In this document: in pieces, positions 16,605 to 24,525 of the stretch
Position numbering within the stretch: position 1 is the first letter of the stretch
Layout of the letters: every line of letters begins with the position of its first letter
Source of the DNA: AP-15 sp963703855
GTDB taxonomy: Bacteria > Pseudomonadota > Alphaproteobacteria > ATCC43930 > CGMCC-115725
NCBI GenBank assembly: GCA_963703855.1
Contig: CAVPFW010000015.1
Location: forward strand, 614,945 to 678,944
Length of the DNA stretch: 64,000 nucleotides
Reading direction: 5' to 3'
Translations under genes and position numbers: made by a program
The notes under the pieces: generated by a model
Databases searched by the model: none
What the model was told of the DNA's origin: nothing
The model's input: the letters and a program-made list of their open reading frames with translations, nothing else

Positions 16605-17198
16605 TCAACGCATTGCCGGCGGTGCGACACCGCCGATGCCGGCGGCGATGCGGTCCGCCAGATCGGCGACGGCGCGGCTCATCGTCGCCGCGACCGCGGC
16701 GGCATCGGAGCCGGACTCCGGCTCGACGAGCCTCGCGTTGCCGGGGCCGCCCGCCGCCCTTTCGTTTTTGCCGAGCTTCTGCCAGCTGGCCTCGATGGTC
16801 ACCCTCCCCGCTTGGTCGGCGTCGAAGCGGGTGATGTCGACCGCGACCGTCACCTCTGCCGGCGCCGACGAATCGTCGTCGATCAGCGCGGCCCCGGGCG
16901 GCAGCCGGGAGCGCAGATCCGCCGCGAGCACATGCCGGATCATCTCGTCGAGGGGCCCGGCCCAGCGCTCGTATTCGGCGTATTCGAGCTGGTTCGGCCC
17001 GACCCGGCGGGCGATCTGCGGCCGGTCGAGCGCCCGCGGCAGATCGATCGCGCCGATCGCGACCGTGGTCCTCGCCGGTCCCGCCGGCATCGCCGCAGCC
17101 ACGTCCGGCTGGGCGCTCAGGATATAAAAACGGCTCGGCGGCGAGCTGCACGCCGCGAGGATGCCGGCCAGCACCGCCGGCATCAGGCGCACCCTCAC
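16605..17198 (-). CDS. pqiC: PqiC-like lipoprotein, MCE transport auxiliary
   Basis: The GTG start at 17198 overlaps the pqiB stop as GTGA. The 197-residue product has a lipoprotein signal (LMPAVLAGILAAC, lipid-bearing C17), followed by SSPPSRFYILSA, the opening of the ABC-type transport auxiliary lipoprotein (PqiC/DUF330) domain. DLPRALDRPQIARRVG and LEYAEYERWAGPLDEMIRHV are the family's conserved central segments. PqiC is anchored in the outer membrane and forms a ring that docks the PqiB needle, helping lipid transfer across the periplasm. Third gene of pqiABC; tight overlaps indicate one transcript. Confidence 0.9.
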   Translation of the reverse strand: MRVRLMPAVLAGILAACSSPPSRFYILSAQPDVAAAMPAGPARTTVAIGAIDLPRALDRPQIARRVGPNQLEYAEYERWAGPLDEMIRHVLAADLRSRLPPGAALIDDDSSAPAEVTVAVDITRFDADQAGRVTIEASWQKLGKNERAAGGPGNARLVEPESGSDAAAVAATMSRAVADLADRIAAGIGGVAPPAMR

Positions 17199-18886
17199 CG
17201 CGAGGCCTCGTTGGGCTTTCCGCCGATCAGCGATTCGGGATGGCGATCGAGATAATCGGCGAGCACCCGGATCGAGCGCGCCGCGTCCTTGAGCTCGGCG
17301 AGGGTGCGCGCGAGATCGTTGCCCGCAGCCGGGTCTTTGCCGAGGATCGTCAATGTCGCTCTGAGCTGGTCGGCGGCGCCGTTCAGCCGCTGCAGCAGCG
17401 GCCCGACCTGGAGGTCGGCGGCCCGCGTCAACTTTTCGGCATTGGCCAAGGTCAGGTCGAGGTTGCGCAGGGAATGCTTGACCTCGGGCTTGTCGATCAG
17501 ATTTTCGGCGTGGCCGACCATGTCGCGGATTTGCGCCACCAGCCGGTCGAGCGGCAAGCCGGCGAGCTTGTCCATCAGCCGGTTTGCCGAACGGGTGAGC
17601 TGCTCGATGCCGCTGCCTTCGACGGTCGGCAGCTCGAGATAGGGTCCGACGCGTACCAGTTGCGCCGGCGTTGCGTCGGGGACGAAGTCGAGCTCGATCG
17701 TGCGCTGACCGGTCAAGAGATTGGCGCTGACGAGCTGGGCGCGCAGGCCTTTGGCGACGAGCTGCGCAAACACGCGAGCGGCGGCTGCCTCCGGGTCCTG
17801 CCCCGCGGCTCCGAGAGGCTGGCCCGCCACCTTGATCCGATACGGCGCCACCTCGATCGTCACCGGGATGCGGATGGCATCGGCTGCGGGATCGTATTCG
17901 AGCTCGACCGCGGTAACCTCGCCGATCGGCCGCCCGCGCAGCTCGACCGGCGTGGCGACATCGACGCCGCGCAGCGAGCCCGGGAAGAGCAGGCGATAGT
18001 AGACCCGCACCGGCTCGGCGGCTTCGTCGGCGGCCTTCTGGTCGGCATAGAGGCGGAATGTCGCGCCGGGCAGGCTCGCCGCGCCGCCGAGCGCCTGGTC
18101 GGGCGTATCGAAGACGATCCCGCCGGCGAGAATGCTCAGCAACGGCGCGGTGGCGAGCTTCACGCCCTCCGCACCGATCGAAACATTCAGTCCCGAGGCC
18201 ACCCAAAAGCGGGTTTCGGGATGGATCAGCGCCTGGTGCGGCGCGTAGATGAAGATGCTGACCGCGACGGTTCCGTCGCGGTCCGACAATTTGTGGCCGG
18301 TAATCTCGCCGACCTGGACGCCGTGATAATAGACCGGGGATTGGTCGCTGATCTCGGATAGCCTGGTGGCGATCAGGGTGTAGAGGCGGCCTTCGACCAG
18401 GCCTTCCTTGGGCGGCGGCGTGTCGAGCCCGGCAAAGGAGAGGGCGCCGGGCGGCCCCTTGCCCGGCAGCATGCCGATATAGGGACCGGAGAGAACGGTC
18501 GTCAGCCCGGAGACGCCGCCGAGGCCGACGCGCGGCCGCACCACCCAGAATTTGCTGTCCGCGCGCAGCAGCGGCTCGGCCGCGCGCGTCATCGCCGCGG
18601 TGACCTCGGCGCGCGAGCGATCGGGGCTGAGCCCGACCTTGGTCACCCGGCCGAGATCGACATCCTTGTAGCGGATCGTCGTGCGGCCCGCCTCGATCCC
18701 GTCCGCCGTCTCGAAGCCGATCGCGATCGTCGGCCCGCTTTCGAGCAATGCGCGAAAGCCGAGCCACCCGGCGATCACCAGCGCGACCAGCGGAACCGCC
18801 CACACCCAGGGCAAGCCAGCCCACCCGCCCGCTTCCGGCGGCGGTGGTGCGTCGGGCAGCGGGCCCGACGGATCCGAGCCGCTCAC
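17195..18886 (-). CDS. pqiB: PqiB-type MCE domain protein
   Basis: Start GTG at 18886 overlaps the pqiA stop (GTGA), giving 563 residues, close to E. coli PqiB. An N-terminal transmembrane helix (LPWVWAVPLVALVIAGWLGF, about 24-43) is followed by three MCE domains; each opens with the strand-rich pattern seen in GIEAGRTTIRYKDVDLGRV, DQSPVYYHGVQVGEITG and PVELRGRPIGEVTAVEL. The C-terminal third (about 440-550) is helical and would form the long channel tube. It works with PqiA and PqiC in moving lipids between inner and outer membranes. Confidence 0.9.
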   Translation of the reverse strand: MSGSDPSGPLPDAPPPPEAGGWAGLPWVWAVPLVALVIAGWLGFRALLESGPTIAIGFETADGIEAGRTTIRYKDVDLGRVTKVGLSPDRSRAEVTAAMTRAAEPLLRADSKFWVVRPRVGLGGVSGLTTVLSGPYIGMLPGKGPPGALSFAGLDTPPPKEGLVEGRLYTLIATRLSEISDQSPVYYHGVQVGEITGHKLSDRDGTVAVSIFIYAPHQALIHPETRFWVASGLNVSIGAEGVKLATAPLLSILAGGIVFDTPDQALGGAASLPGATFRLYADQKAADEAAEPVRVYYRLLFPGSLRGVDVATPVELRGRPIGEVTAVELEYDPAADAIRIPVTIEVAPYRIKVAGQPLGAAGQDPEAAAARVFAQLVAKGLRAQLVSANLLTGQRTIELDFVPDATPAQLVRVGPYLELPTVEGSGIEQLTRSANRLMDKLAGLPLDRLVAQIRDMVGHAENLIDKPEVKHSLRNLDLTLANAEKLTRAADLQVGPLLQRLNGAADQLRATLTILGKDPAAGNDLARTLAELKDAARSIRVLADYLDRHPESLIGGKPNEASR

Positions 18887-20136
18887 CGGCCGCTCCCGGC
18901 CGCTGCCGCATCCCACATCAGCCGCGGATCGAAGGTGCGCGCGGCGATCATCGTCAGCACGACGACGGCGGCAAAGCTCGCGATGCCCGGACCCGGCGCG
19001 ATCGTCGTCAACGTCCCGAACTGAACCAGCGCGGCCACGATCGAAACCATGAAGACGTCGATGTTCGACCAGCGGCCGATCGAACCGATAAAGCGGAACA
19101 GCGCCGTGCGTTGCCGCAGCAGCCACCCCGAACGCAGCCGGATCGCGACTAGAAACCAGGTGACCCCGCCGAGCTTCAGCCCCGGCACGATGATCGAGGC
19201 GACCAGCACGAGCAGCGCCAGGGGCCACAATCCGGCGCCGGCGAGATCGCGCACACCGCCGAGAATCGTGTACGAATCGGTGCGCCCGAACCGGGTGATC
19301 GTCAGCACCGGCAAGAGATTGGCCGGCAGATAGAGGACGTAGCCGGCGGCGGTGAAGGCGGCGGCCCGTGCCAGGCTCGCGGCGCGGCGCGGCGCGAGGC
19401 GCGCGCCGCAGCGCGGGCAATGCCGGCGGTCGACCTCGCGGGGAATTCCGACCACCAGCTCGCAGTCGAGGCACAGCACCCAGGGCTCGCCCGGCGCCGG
19501 CATATGTTTCGCCGGATCGTCGATAGCGCTCCAGACCTGCTGGGGGGCGAGCGATTGCTCGATCGCCACCTGCACGAGGACCAACGCCGCGAGCGCGTAT
19601 CCGCCGGTGGCGACCGCGACCTGGCCCACCTGGCCGAGCCGGGTATAGGCCACCACGGCGCCGAGCAGGTAGACATCGACCATGACCCAGGGGCGCAGAT
19701 GCAGCGCCAGGCGCCACGCCGCGGCAAGCCACGGCTGCGGGCGCGCGTTGTCGCGAAGGGCGGGGTCGAGCCGGCGCAGAGCCATGATCACGAGGGCGAG
19801 GCTCAGCGCCGGGACGACGAGCGAAATCATCGCCACCAGCACTCCGACCGCCGAGATGCCGCCGCCGTAGCGGGCCAGCGCCACCGGCCCGCTCGCGATC
19901 CAGCTGCTGCGCTGGTCGCCGGCCAGGCTGATCGCGAACAGCGGAAACGCGTTGGCCATCACAAACAGGATCGCCGCGGTGGCGGCAAAGGCGCGCGAGC
20001 CGGCAAGGCCGGCCGAGGAAAGACGCCACAGCGGCGCACCGCAGCGCCGGCACGACAGCCGGCGGCGCCGCAGCAATGCCGCGCCGGCGCGGTGGATCTG
20101 GCCGCAGTCGCGGCAGGCGAGAAGAATTTCGGTCAT
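18883..20136 (-). CDS. pqiA: PqiA-type inner membrane protein
   Basis: Started at the ATG at 20136, where MTEILLACRDCGQIH begins the first zinc-ribbon-like segment; the upstream open codons are arginine-rich and lack similarity. The 417-residue protein has the duplicated PqiA layout: C-x-x-C pairs (CRDCG, CRRCG) then four membrane helices, a second pair (CLDCELV, CPRCGARL) then four more. Conserved NAFPLFAI and PANLLPVLTI sit at the start of each helical block. It is the membrane platform of the pqi complex. The gene is divergent from ssrA; the roughly 150 bases between them must hold both promoters. No strong ribosome binding site is visible. Confidence 0.88.
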   Translation of the reverse strand: MTEILLACRDCGQIHRAGAALLRRRRLSCRRCGAPLWRLSSAGLAGSRAFAATAAILFVMANAFPLFAISLAGDQRSSWIASGPVALARYGGGISAVGVLVAMISLVVPALSLALVIMALRRLDPALRDNARPQPWLAAAWRLALHLRPWVMVDVYLLGAVVAYTRLGQVGQVAVATGGYALAALVLVQVAIEQSLAPQQVWSAIDDPAKHMPAPGEPWVLCLDCELVVGIPREVDRRHCPRCGARLAPRRAASLARAAAFTAAGYVLYLPANLLPVLTITRFGRTDSYTILGGVRDLAGAGLWPLALLVLVASIIVPGLKLGGVTWFLVAIRLRSGWLLRQRTALFRFIGSIGRWSNIDVFMVSIVAALVQFGTLTTIAPGPGIASFAAVVVLTMIAARTFDPRLMWDAAAAGSGR

Positions 20137-20289
20137 GCCCAGGAGATGTGGCCGTGCTCGGGGGTTTTGTTGATAATGGGCGTCGTGCCGTGCCGGCGCG
20201 AGGGTGCGGTTGTGCGCTCGGGCATAAACACCCGGCAACCGCGATTGCGTTCCCTCGTCCCCCGCCCTATATCTGTGCGGTCGGTCTTC

Positions 20290-20575
20290 CGACTATGGCG
20301 ATACACGGCTTATGGAATAAGCGTTGCGGACCCGGGGGCAGTACCCGGCGCCTCCACCACTCTTCCCGACGGCGATCCCGAGGGGGGCGAACCAGGCTCG
20401 ACGCGCGTGGTAAAGGTAAGATCCGTCGCCCGGCATGATACCGCCGTTATCGGGTCACAACCTAGCTGCGAACGATAACTTCGCAACAGAGGCGCTCGCG
20501 GCCTAACCCCTAGCGGGGTGAAAGCCTAGAGCAAATCGCGGTTCGAGGGGCACCGGGCAACAGAAGCCCCTCACT
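20290..20575 (+). ncRNA. ssrA: tmRNA, circularly permuted two-piece form
   Basis: The gene order is the permuted alphaproteobacterial one: the acceptor piece first (about 20290-20359, with GGCTTATGGAATAAGCGTTG and ending CGCCTCCACCA), a short spacer, then the coding piece from about 20383. The two ends pair over seven base pairs, GGGGGCG (20383-20389) with CGCCTCC (20349-20355), including the G3-U70 wobble that alanyl-tRNA synthetase needs. The tag frame at 20468-20506 encodes ANDNFATEALAA and a TAA; the ANDN start and LAA end are typical of alphaproteobacterial degradation tags. A GAGGGGC/GCCCCTC hairpin at 20545-20572 closes the molecule or ends transcription. The spacer at 20360-20382 would be removed on maturation. 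sspB, the tag's adaptor, follows immediately. Confidence 0.93.
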
Positions 20576-20626
20576 CGCCTGTTTCCTGTTCCCGCCGCCC
20601 CGATCCCCGCGAGCGAGCCGCCCAAG

Positions 20627-21094
20627 ATGGCCCAGGATCTGTTTCCCTACGAAAAGATGGTCGAGACCGCGTTGCGCGGCGTGGTGCGCCAGGCGGTGGC
20701 GATGGCCGCGCGCGACGGCCTGCGCGGTGGCCATCACTTTTACCTGACCTTCCGCACCGCGGACCCGGGTGTGGTTGTGCCCCCGCAAGTGCTGGCGAAA
20801 TATCCCGAAGAGATGACGATCGTGCTGCAGCACCAGTTCTGGGGGCTGGAGGTCGGCGAGGAAGCCCTTTCCGTAACCCTGAGCTTCAGCAGCCGGTCGG
20901 AGCGGCTGACCATCCCGTTTGCCGCGATCACCGCCTTCGCCGATCCCTCGGTCAAATTCGGCCTCCAGTTCGAAATGCCGGCGGCGGCGCCGGCCCAGGC
21001 GGAGGTTCGTCCTGCGGCTGCCGCGGTCGAGCCGGCGGCGCCGGAGCGGCAAGCGGCCGAGATCGTCACCCTCGACCGGTTCCGCAAACGCTAG
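20627..21094 (+). CDS. sspB: SspB, ClpXP adaptor for ssrA-tagged proteins
   Basis: A 155-residue protein of the alphaproteobacterial SspB type. The folded domain is residues 1-115 (MAQDLFPYEKMVETALRGVV, then HHFYLTFRTADPGV, YPEEMTIVLQHQFWGLEV and LTIPFAAITAFADPSV). A proline/alanine-rich linker follows, and the tail ends in IVTLDRFRKR, the ClpX-binding peptide pattern. It binds the ssrA tag and hands tagged polypeptides to ClpXP. It lies only about 50 bases after the tmRNA gene whose tag it reads, on the same strand. The ATG lacks a clear Shine-Dalgarno sequence, but upstream alternatives have none either. Confidence 0.92.
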   Translation: MAQDLFPYEKMVETALRGVVRQAVAMAARDGLRGGHHFYLTFRTADPGVVVPPQVLAKYPEEMTIVLQHQFWGLEVGEEALSVTLSFSSRSERLTIPFAAITAFADPSVKFGLQFEMPAAAPAQAEVRPAAAAVEPAAPERQAAEIVTLDRFRKR

Positions 21095-21157
21095 GCCTCG
21101 CTTGACGCAGGCACGCAAACCGCGATCCCGCGGCCAAATTCGAGGGCGGAGCGACCT

Positions 21158-22771
21158 ATGAGCGAGATTGCCTACCATGAGCTGTTCCCGCTCGGCGCCG
21201 ACGAGGCACCTTACCGCAAGCTGACCGGCGATCATGTCTCGGCCGGCAATTTCGAGGGGCGGCGGGTGGTCAAGGTCGCTCCCGCGGCATTGACCCTGCT
21301 CGCCGCGCAGGCGTTCGCCAATTCGGCGCACCTGCTGCGCCCGGGCCATCTCGCCTCGCTGCGCGCGATCCTCGACGACCCGGAAGCCTCTTCGAACGAC
21401 AAGTTCGTCGCCTTCGACCTGCTGAAAAACGCCAACATCGCCGCCGGCCGGGTATTGCCGATGTGCCAGGACACCGGCACCGCGATCGTCATGGGCAAAA
21501 AGGGCCAGCAGGTGTGGACCGAGGGCGACGACCTCGCCGCAATCTCGGCCGGCATCCGCCGCACCTACATCGAAACCAATTTGCGCTACAGCCAGGTGGC
21601 GCCGTTGTCGATGTACGAGGAGGTCAACACCGGCGACAACCTGCCGGCCCAGATCGACGTCTACGCCGAGCCGGGCGAGGCGTATAAATTCCTGTTCATC
21701 GCCAAGGGCGGAGGCTCGGCCAACAAGAGCTTTCTGTATCAGCAGTCGAAGGCGGTGCTGAACCCGAAAGCGCTGCTCAAATTTCTCGACGACAAGATCC
21801 GCACCCTCGGCACCGCCGCCTGCCCGCCCTATCACCTGGCGATCGTCATCGGCGGCACCTCGGCCGAGATGAATTTGAAGACGGTCAAGCTTGCCAGCTG
21901 CCGCTATCTCGACAGCCTGCCGTCTGAGGGCAACCGCTGGGGCCAGGCCTATCGCGACCGCGGGTTCGAGGAGGAGGTGCTGGAGTTGACCCGCGGCCTC
22001 GGGATCGGCGCCCAGTTCGGCGGCAAGTATTTCTGTCACGACGTCCGCGTCATCCGCTTGCCGCGGCATGGCGCCAGCCTGCCGATCGGGATCGGCGTCT
22101 CGTGCTCGGCCGATCGCCAGATCCTCGGCAAGATCACCGCCGAGGGGGTCTTTCTCGAGGAGCTCGAAACCAACCCGGCGCGCTTCCTGCCCGACATCGA
22201 CGAGGCCGCATTTGGCGGCGCGGTGGTGCCGATCGACCTCACCCGCCCGATGGCCGAGATCCGCCGCACCTTGTCGCAATACCCGATCCGGACCCGGCTC
22301 AGCCTGACCGGCCCGCTGATCGTGGCGCGCGACATCGCCCACGCCAAATTGCAGGAGCGGCTCGATCGCGGCGAAGGCCTGCCCGACTACGTCAAGAACC
22401 ATCCGATCTACTACGCCGGCCCGGCCAAGACACCGCAGGGCTATGCCTCGGGCTCGTTCGGGCCGACCACGGCCGGGCGCATGGACAGCTATGTCGACGC
22501 CTTGATGGCGGCCGGCGGCAGCTTTGTCACCCTCGCCAAAGGCAACCGCGGCGCCGAGGTGCGCGAGGCCTGCCGCCGGCATGGCGGCTTTTACCTCGGC
22601 TCGGTCGGCGGCCCGGCGGCCCGTCTCGGTCTCGAATGCATCCGCAAGGTCGAGCTCCTCGAATATCCCGAGCTCGGGATGGAAGCGGTCTGGCGCATCG
22701 AGGTGGTGGATTTTCCGGCCTTTATCGTCATCGACGACAAAGGGAACGATTTTTTCGCCGCGCTCGCCTGA
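21158..22771 (+). CDS. Fumarate hydratase class I (iron-sulfur)
   Basis: A 537-residue single-chain class I fumarase with the N-terminal alpha and C-terminal beta domains fused. Three cysteines fit the [4Fe-4S] cluster: C103 (MCQDTGTAI), C222 (GTAACPPYH) and C316 (GVSCSADR). GGTSAEMNLKTVKLAS and the C-terminal SGSFGPTTAGRMDSYVD carry the substrate-binding residues. It interconverts fumarate and malate in the citric acid cycle; such oxygen-sensitive enzymes are often partly replaced by FumC in aerobic growth. The ATG has GGAG six bases upstream. It follows sspB by 63 bases on the same strand and precedes the sigma factor by 38, so all may be cotranscribed. Confidence 0.95.
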   Translation: MSEIAYHELFPLGADEAPYRKLTGDHVSAGNFEGRRVVKVAPAALTLLAAQAFANSAHLLRPGHLASLRAILDDPEASSNDKFVAFDLLKNANIAAGRVLPMCQDTGTAIVMGKKGQQVWTEGDDLAAISAGIRRTYIETNLRYSQVAPLSMYEEVNTGDNLPAQIDVYAEPGEAYKFLFIAKGGGSANKSFLYQQSKAVLNPKALLKFLDDKIRTLGTAACPPYHLAIVIGGTSAEMNLKTVKLASCRYLDSLPSEGNRWGQAYRDRGFEEEVLELTRGLGIGAQFGGKYFCHDVRVIRLPRHGASLPIGIGVSCSADRQILGKITAEGVFLEELETNPARFLPDIDEAAFGGAVVPIDLTRPMAEIRRTLSQYPIRTRLSLTGPLIVARDIAHAKLQERLDRGEGLPDYVKNHPIYYAGPAKTPQGYASGSFGPTTAGRMDSYVDALMAAGGSFVTLAKGNRGAEVREACRRHGGFYLGSVGGPAARLGLECIRKVELLEYPELGMEAVWRIEVVDFPAFIVIDDKGNDFFAALA

Positions 22772-22809
22772 GCGCCGGGCATATCCGGCAGAAGGCGGGA
22801 ACCTCCCGG

Positions 22810-23358
22810 TTGACGCAGGACCGAGGATTGCCGCAGGACAGCGTGGTGGAGGCGCTCGCGCGCGGCGACAAGGACGCCTGGAAGGTCTTTGTGCGGCGCT
22901 ATGCCGGCCTCGTCACCGCGGCCGTGCGCGGTGTCGCGCGCGAGGCGAACGAGGTCGAAGACTTGGCGCAGGAGGTCTTCCTGCGGCTGTGCCGAAACGA
23001 TTTCCGCCTGTTGCGCAGCTATGATCCGGCGCGGGCCGGGTTGTCGACCTGGATCACCATCGTCGCCCGCAGCACCGCGCGCGACGCGCTGCGCCGGCGC
23101 CGGCCGGTGGCGGTGCCGATCGAGGCGGTGCCGGAAGGGCTGCTCGCGGTGGACCCGGTCGAGCCGGTCCGCCGGATCAAGCTGCCCGAGGCATTGCTGT
23201 CGCCGCGCCAGCGCCAGATCCTGACCATGCTTTATGATGGCGACATGGCGGTTGCGGAGATCGCCGCGGCGCTCGGCATCGACCCGCAGACCGTGCGCAG
23301 CGCCCATCACAAGGCCATGATCAAGCTGCGCGCGCATTTCAAGGCCGAAGCGGGATGA
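22810..23358 (+). CDS. ECF-type RNA polymerase sigma factor
   Basis: A sigma-70 family protein of about 180 residues. Region 2 is RRYAGLVTAAVRGVAREANE followed by VEDLAQEVFLRLCRN and STWITIVARSTARDALRRR; region 4 is LSPRQRQILTMLYDGDMAVA then EIAAALGIDPQTVRSAHHKA. The start is uncertain: a TTG at 22810 gives 182 residues, while a GTG at 22843 with AGGA just before it would give 171. The next two genes encode a single-span protein and a CnrX/CpxP-like periplasmic protein, so it is probably the transcription output of an envelope stress or metal response and its activity is held by the membrane partner. Confidence 0.87.
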   Translation: MTQDRGLPQDSVVEALARGDKDAWKVFVRRYAGLVTAAVRGVAREANEVEDLAQEVFLRLCRNDFRLLRSYDPARAGLSTWITIVARSTARDALRRRRPVAVPIEAVPEGLLAVDPVEPVRRIKLPEALLSPRQRQILTMLYDGDMAVAEIAAALGIDPQTVRSAHHKAMIKLRAHFKAEAG

Positions 23359-23449
23359 GCATCCGAACCACGAGGTTGTGGGGATGCGTGTCGCGCAGCC
23401 CGCATAATTACAAGAAGAGACGGGTGCGATGAGTTGAACCGACGAGGAT

Positions 23450-23986
23450 ATGGAAGGACCGGCGGGCTTCGCGTCCGGCCGCGCGTTGTGGCAGCGGTGC
23501 CGCACCGCCGATGCCCCCGAGGACGAGGCGGCGCGCCTTCTCGATCTCGCCGCCTTTGCCGACGGGCTGCTCGACGACGACGACCGCGACCGGATCGCCG
23601 CCCTTCTCGCCGGCGACCCGGCTGCGGCCGCCGACGTCGCCGCGGCGCGCGCGCTCTCCGGCGGCGACGCCGCACCTGCCGGCATCGAAGATCTCATCGC
23701 CCGCGCCGAGAGCCTGGTCGCCGAGGCGGCGCCGGCCTTCGCGCGCGTGCTCCCGTTCCAGGCGCCGCCGCGCCGGCGGATGCTTCAGGTCGTTGCGCAA
23801 TGGGGCAGCCTTGCCGCGGCGATCGTCGTTGCCGGCTGGCTCGGCTTCGCCATGGGCAGCGGCGCCTCGCTGACCTTGACCCAGACCAACCAGGCCGGCC
23901 AGGTCGGCACCGCGAGCTTCCTGCCCGAATTGCTCGATCCGACGACCGGCTTTCTGCGCGATCTGGGTGAAGGCCAGCAGACGTGA
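23450..23986 (+). CDS. Probable anti-sigma factor with one membrane span
   Basis: A 178-residue protein: an acidic helical N-terminal part (ARLLDLAAFADGLLDDDDRD, then IAALLAGDPAAAADVAAARA), a linker, one transmembrane helix at about 126-146 (LAAAIVVAGWLGFAMGSGA) and a short periplasmic tail. No HxxxCxxC zinc motif is visible. Position directly after a sigma gene, the topology, and the A-D-G-x-L...D-R...L pattern seen in anti-sigma domains support the call; this is inference from context more than from sequence identity. The stop overlaps the next start as GTGA. Confidence 0.7.
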   Translation: MEGPAGFASGRALWQRCRTADAPEDEAARLLDLAAFADGLLDDDDRDRIAALLAGDPAAAADVAAARALSGGDAAPAGIEDLIARAESLVAEAAPAFARVLPFQAPPRRRMLQVVAQWGSLAAAIVVAGWLGFAMGSGASLTLTQTNQAGQVGTASFLPELLDPTTGFLRDLGEGQQT

Positions 23987-24486
23987 CCCTCGCCCAGATC
24001 ACCGCGCACGGCTCAAACCGGCAGCATTTCTTGAGGGTGTTGCTGACCTTGTCGCTCGCGCTCAATTTGTTTTTCGTGGTCGGCGCCTTGTGGATCCGCA
24101 TCCATGCGCCGGCGCCGCCGATCACCCCCGAGCAGCGGCTTCAGCAGATGGCCGGCGAGCTCGGGCTCGACGCCCAGCAGAAGCAAGTGTTCGCGCGTTA
24201 TTCGCAGACCATGCGCGAACGCCTGCAAGCGATGCACGAGGCGGTCCGGCCTTTGATCTCTCAAGCCTGGTCGGAAGTGTCCAAGCCGCAGGCGGACGAA
24301 ACCAAAATCATGCGGCTGCTCGACGACGCCGCGCAGCAGCGGCGCGATTTCGTCGGCCAGCTGACAACAACAACCTTGTCGTTCCTGGGGACCCTGTCGC
24401 CCGAGCAACGCCGGAAATTCGTCGAGCTCGCGCACCAGCGGCCGCGCCCCTGGTCCCCGCCACGCGATGGCGATGGCCCGCGCTGA
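23983..24486 (+). CDS. Periplasmic heavy-metal sensor / CpxP-Spy-like protein
   Basis: A 167-residue protein starting at a GTG that overlaps the anti-sigma stop. A membrane anchor at about 18-40 (LRVLLTLSLALNLFFVVGAL) is followed by a helical periplasmic domain with ITPEQRLQQMAGELGLDAQQ, KQVFARYSQTMRERLQAM, and the closing LSPEQRRKFVELAHQR. The L-T/S-P-E-Q-R-R-x-F motif is shared by CnrX/ZraP and CpxP/Spy proteins. No obvious cluster of histidine or methionine metal ligands is present, so stress on envelope proteins may be sensed rather than metal. Together with the two upstream genes it makes a CnrYXH-like three-part circuit. Confidence 0.8.
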   Translation: MTLAQITAHGSNRQHFLRVLLTLSLALNLFFVVGALWIRIHAPAPPITPEQRLQQMAGELGLDAQQKQVFARYSQTMRERLQAMHEAVRPLISQAWSEVSKPQADETKIMRLLDDAAQQRRDFVGQLTTTTLSFLGTLSPEQRRKFVELAHQRPRPWSPPRDGDGPR

Positions 24487-24525
24487 GCTGCCTGCATCCG
24501 CCACGCCATAGAACGGACCGCTCCG

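Noticed and set aside
16605..18911. A 768-codon minus-strand frame
   Set aside because: Only its last 197 codons (from 17198) are real and encode PqiC; the rest is pqiB read out of frame.
17195..20053. A 952-codon minus-strand frame as one giant MCE protein
   Set aside because: The N-terminal 389 codons are pqiA in the wrong frame. The GTGA overlap at 18883-18886 and the start of PqiB-like sequence show the true start.
20510..22582. A 690-codon minus-strand frame over the tmRNA 3' part, sspB and the fumarase
   Set aside because: Antisense shadow of the fumarase and SspB genes, which have full family motifs; no family is recognisable in the shadow.
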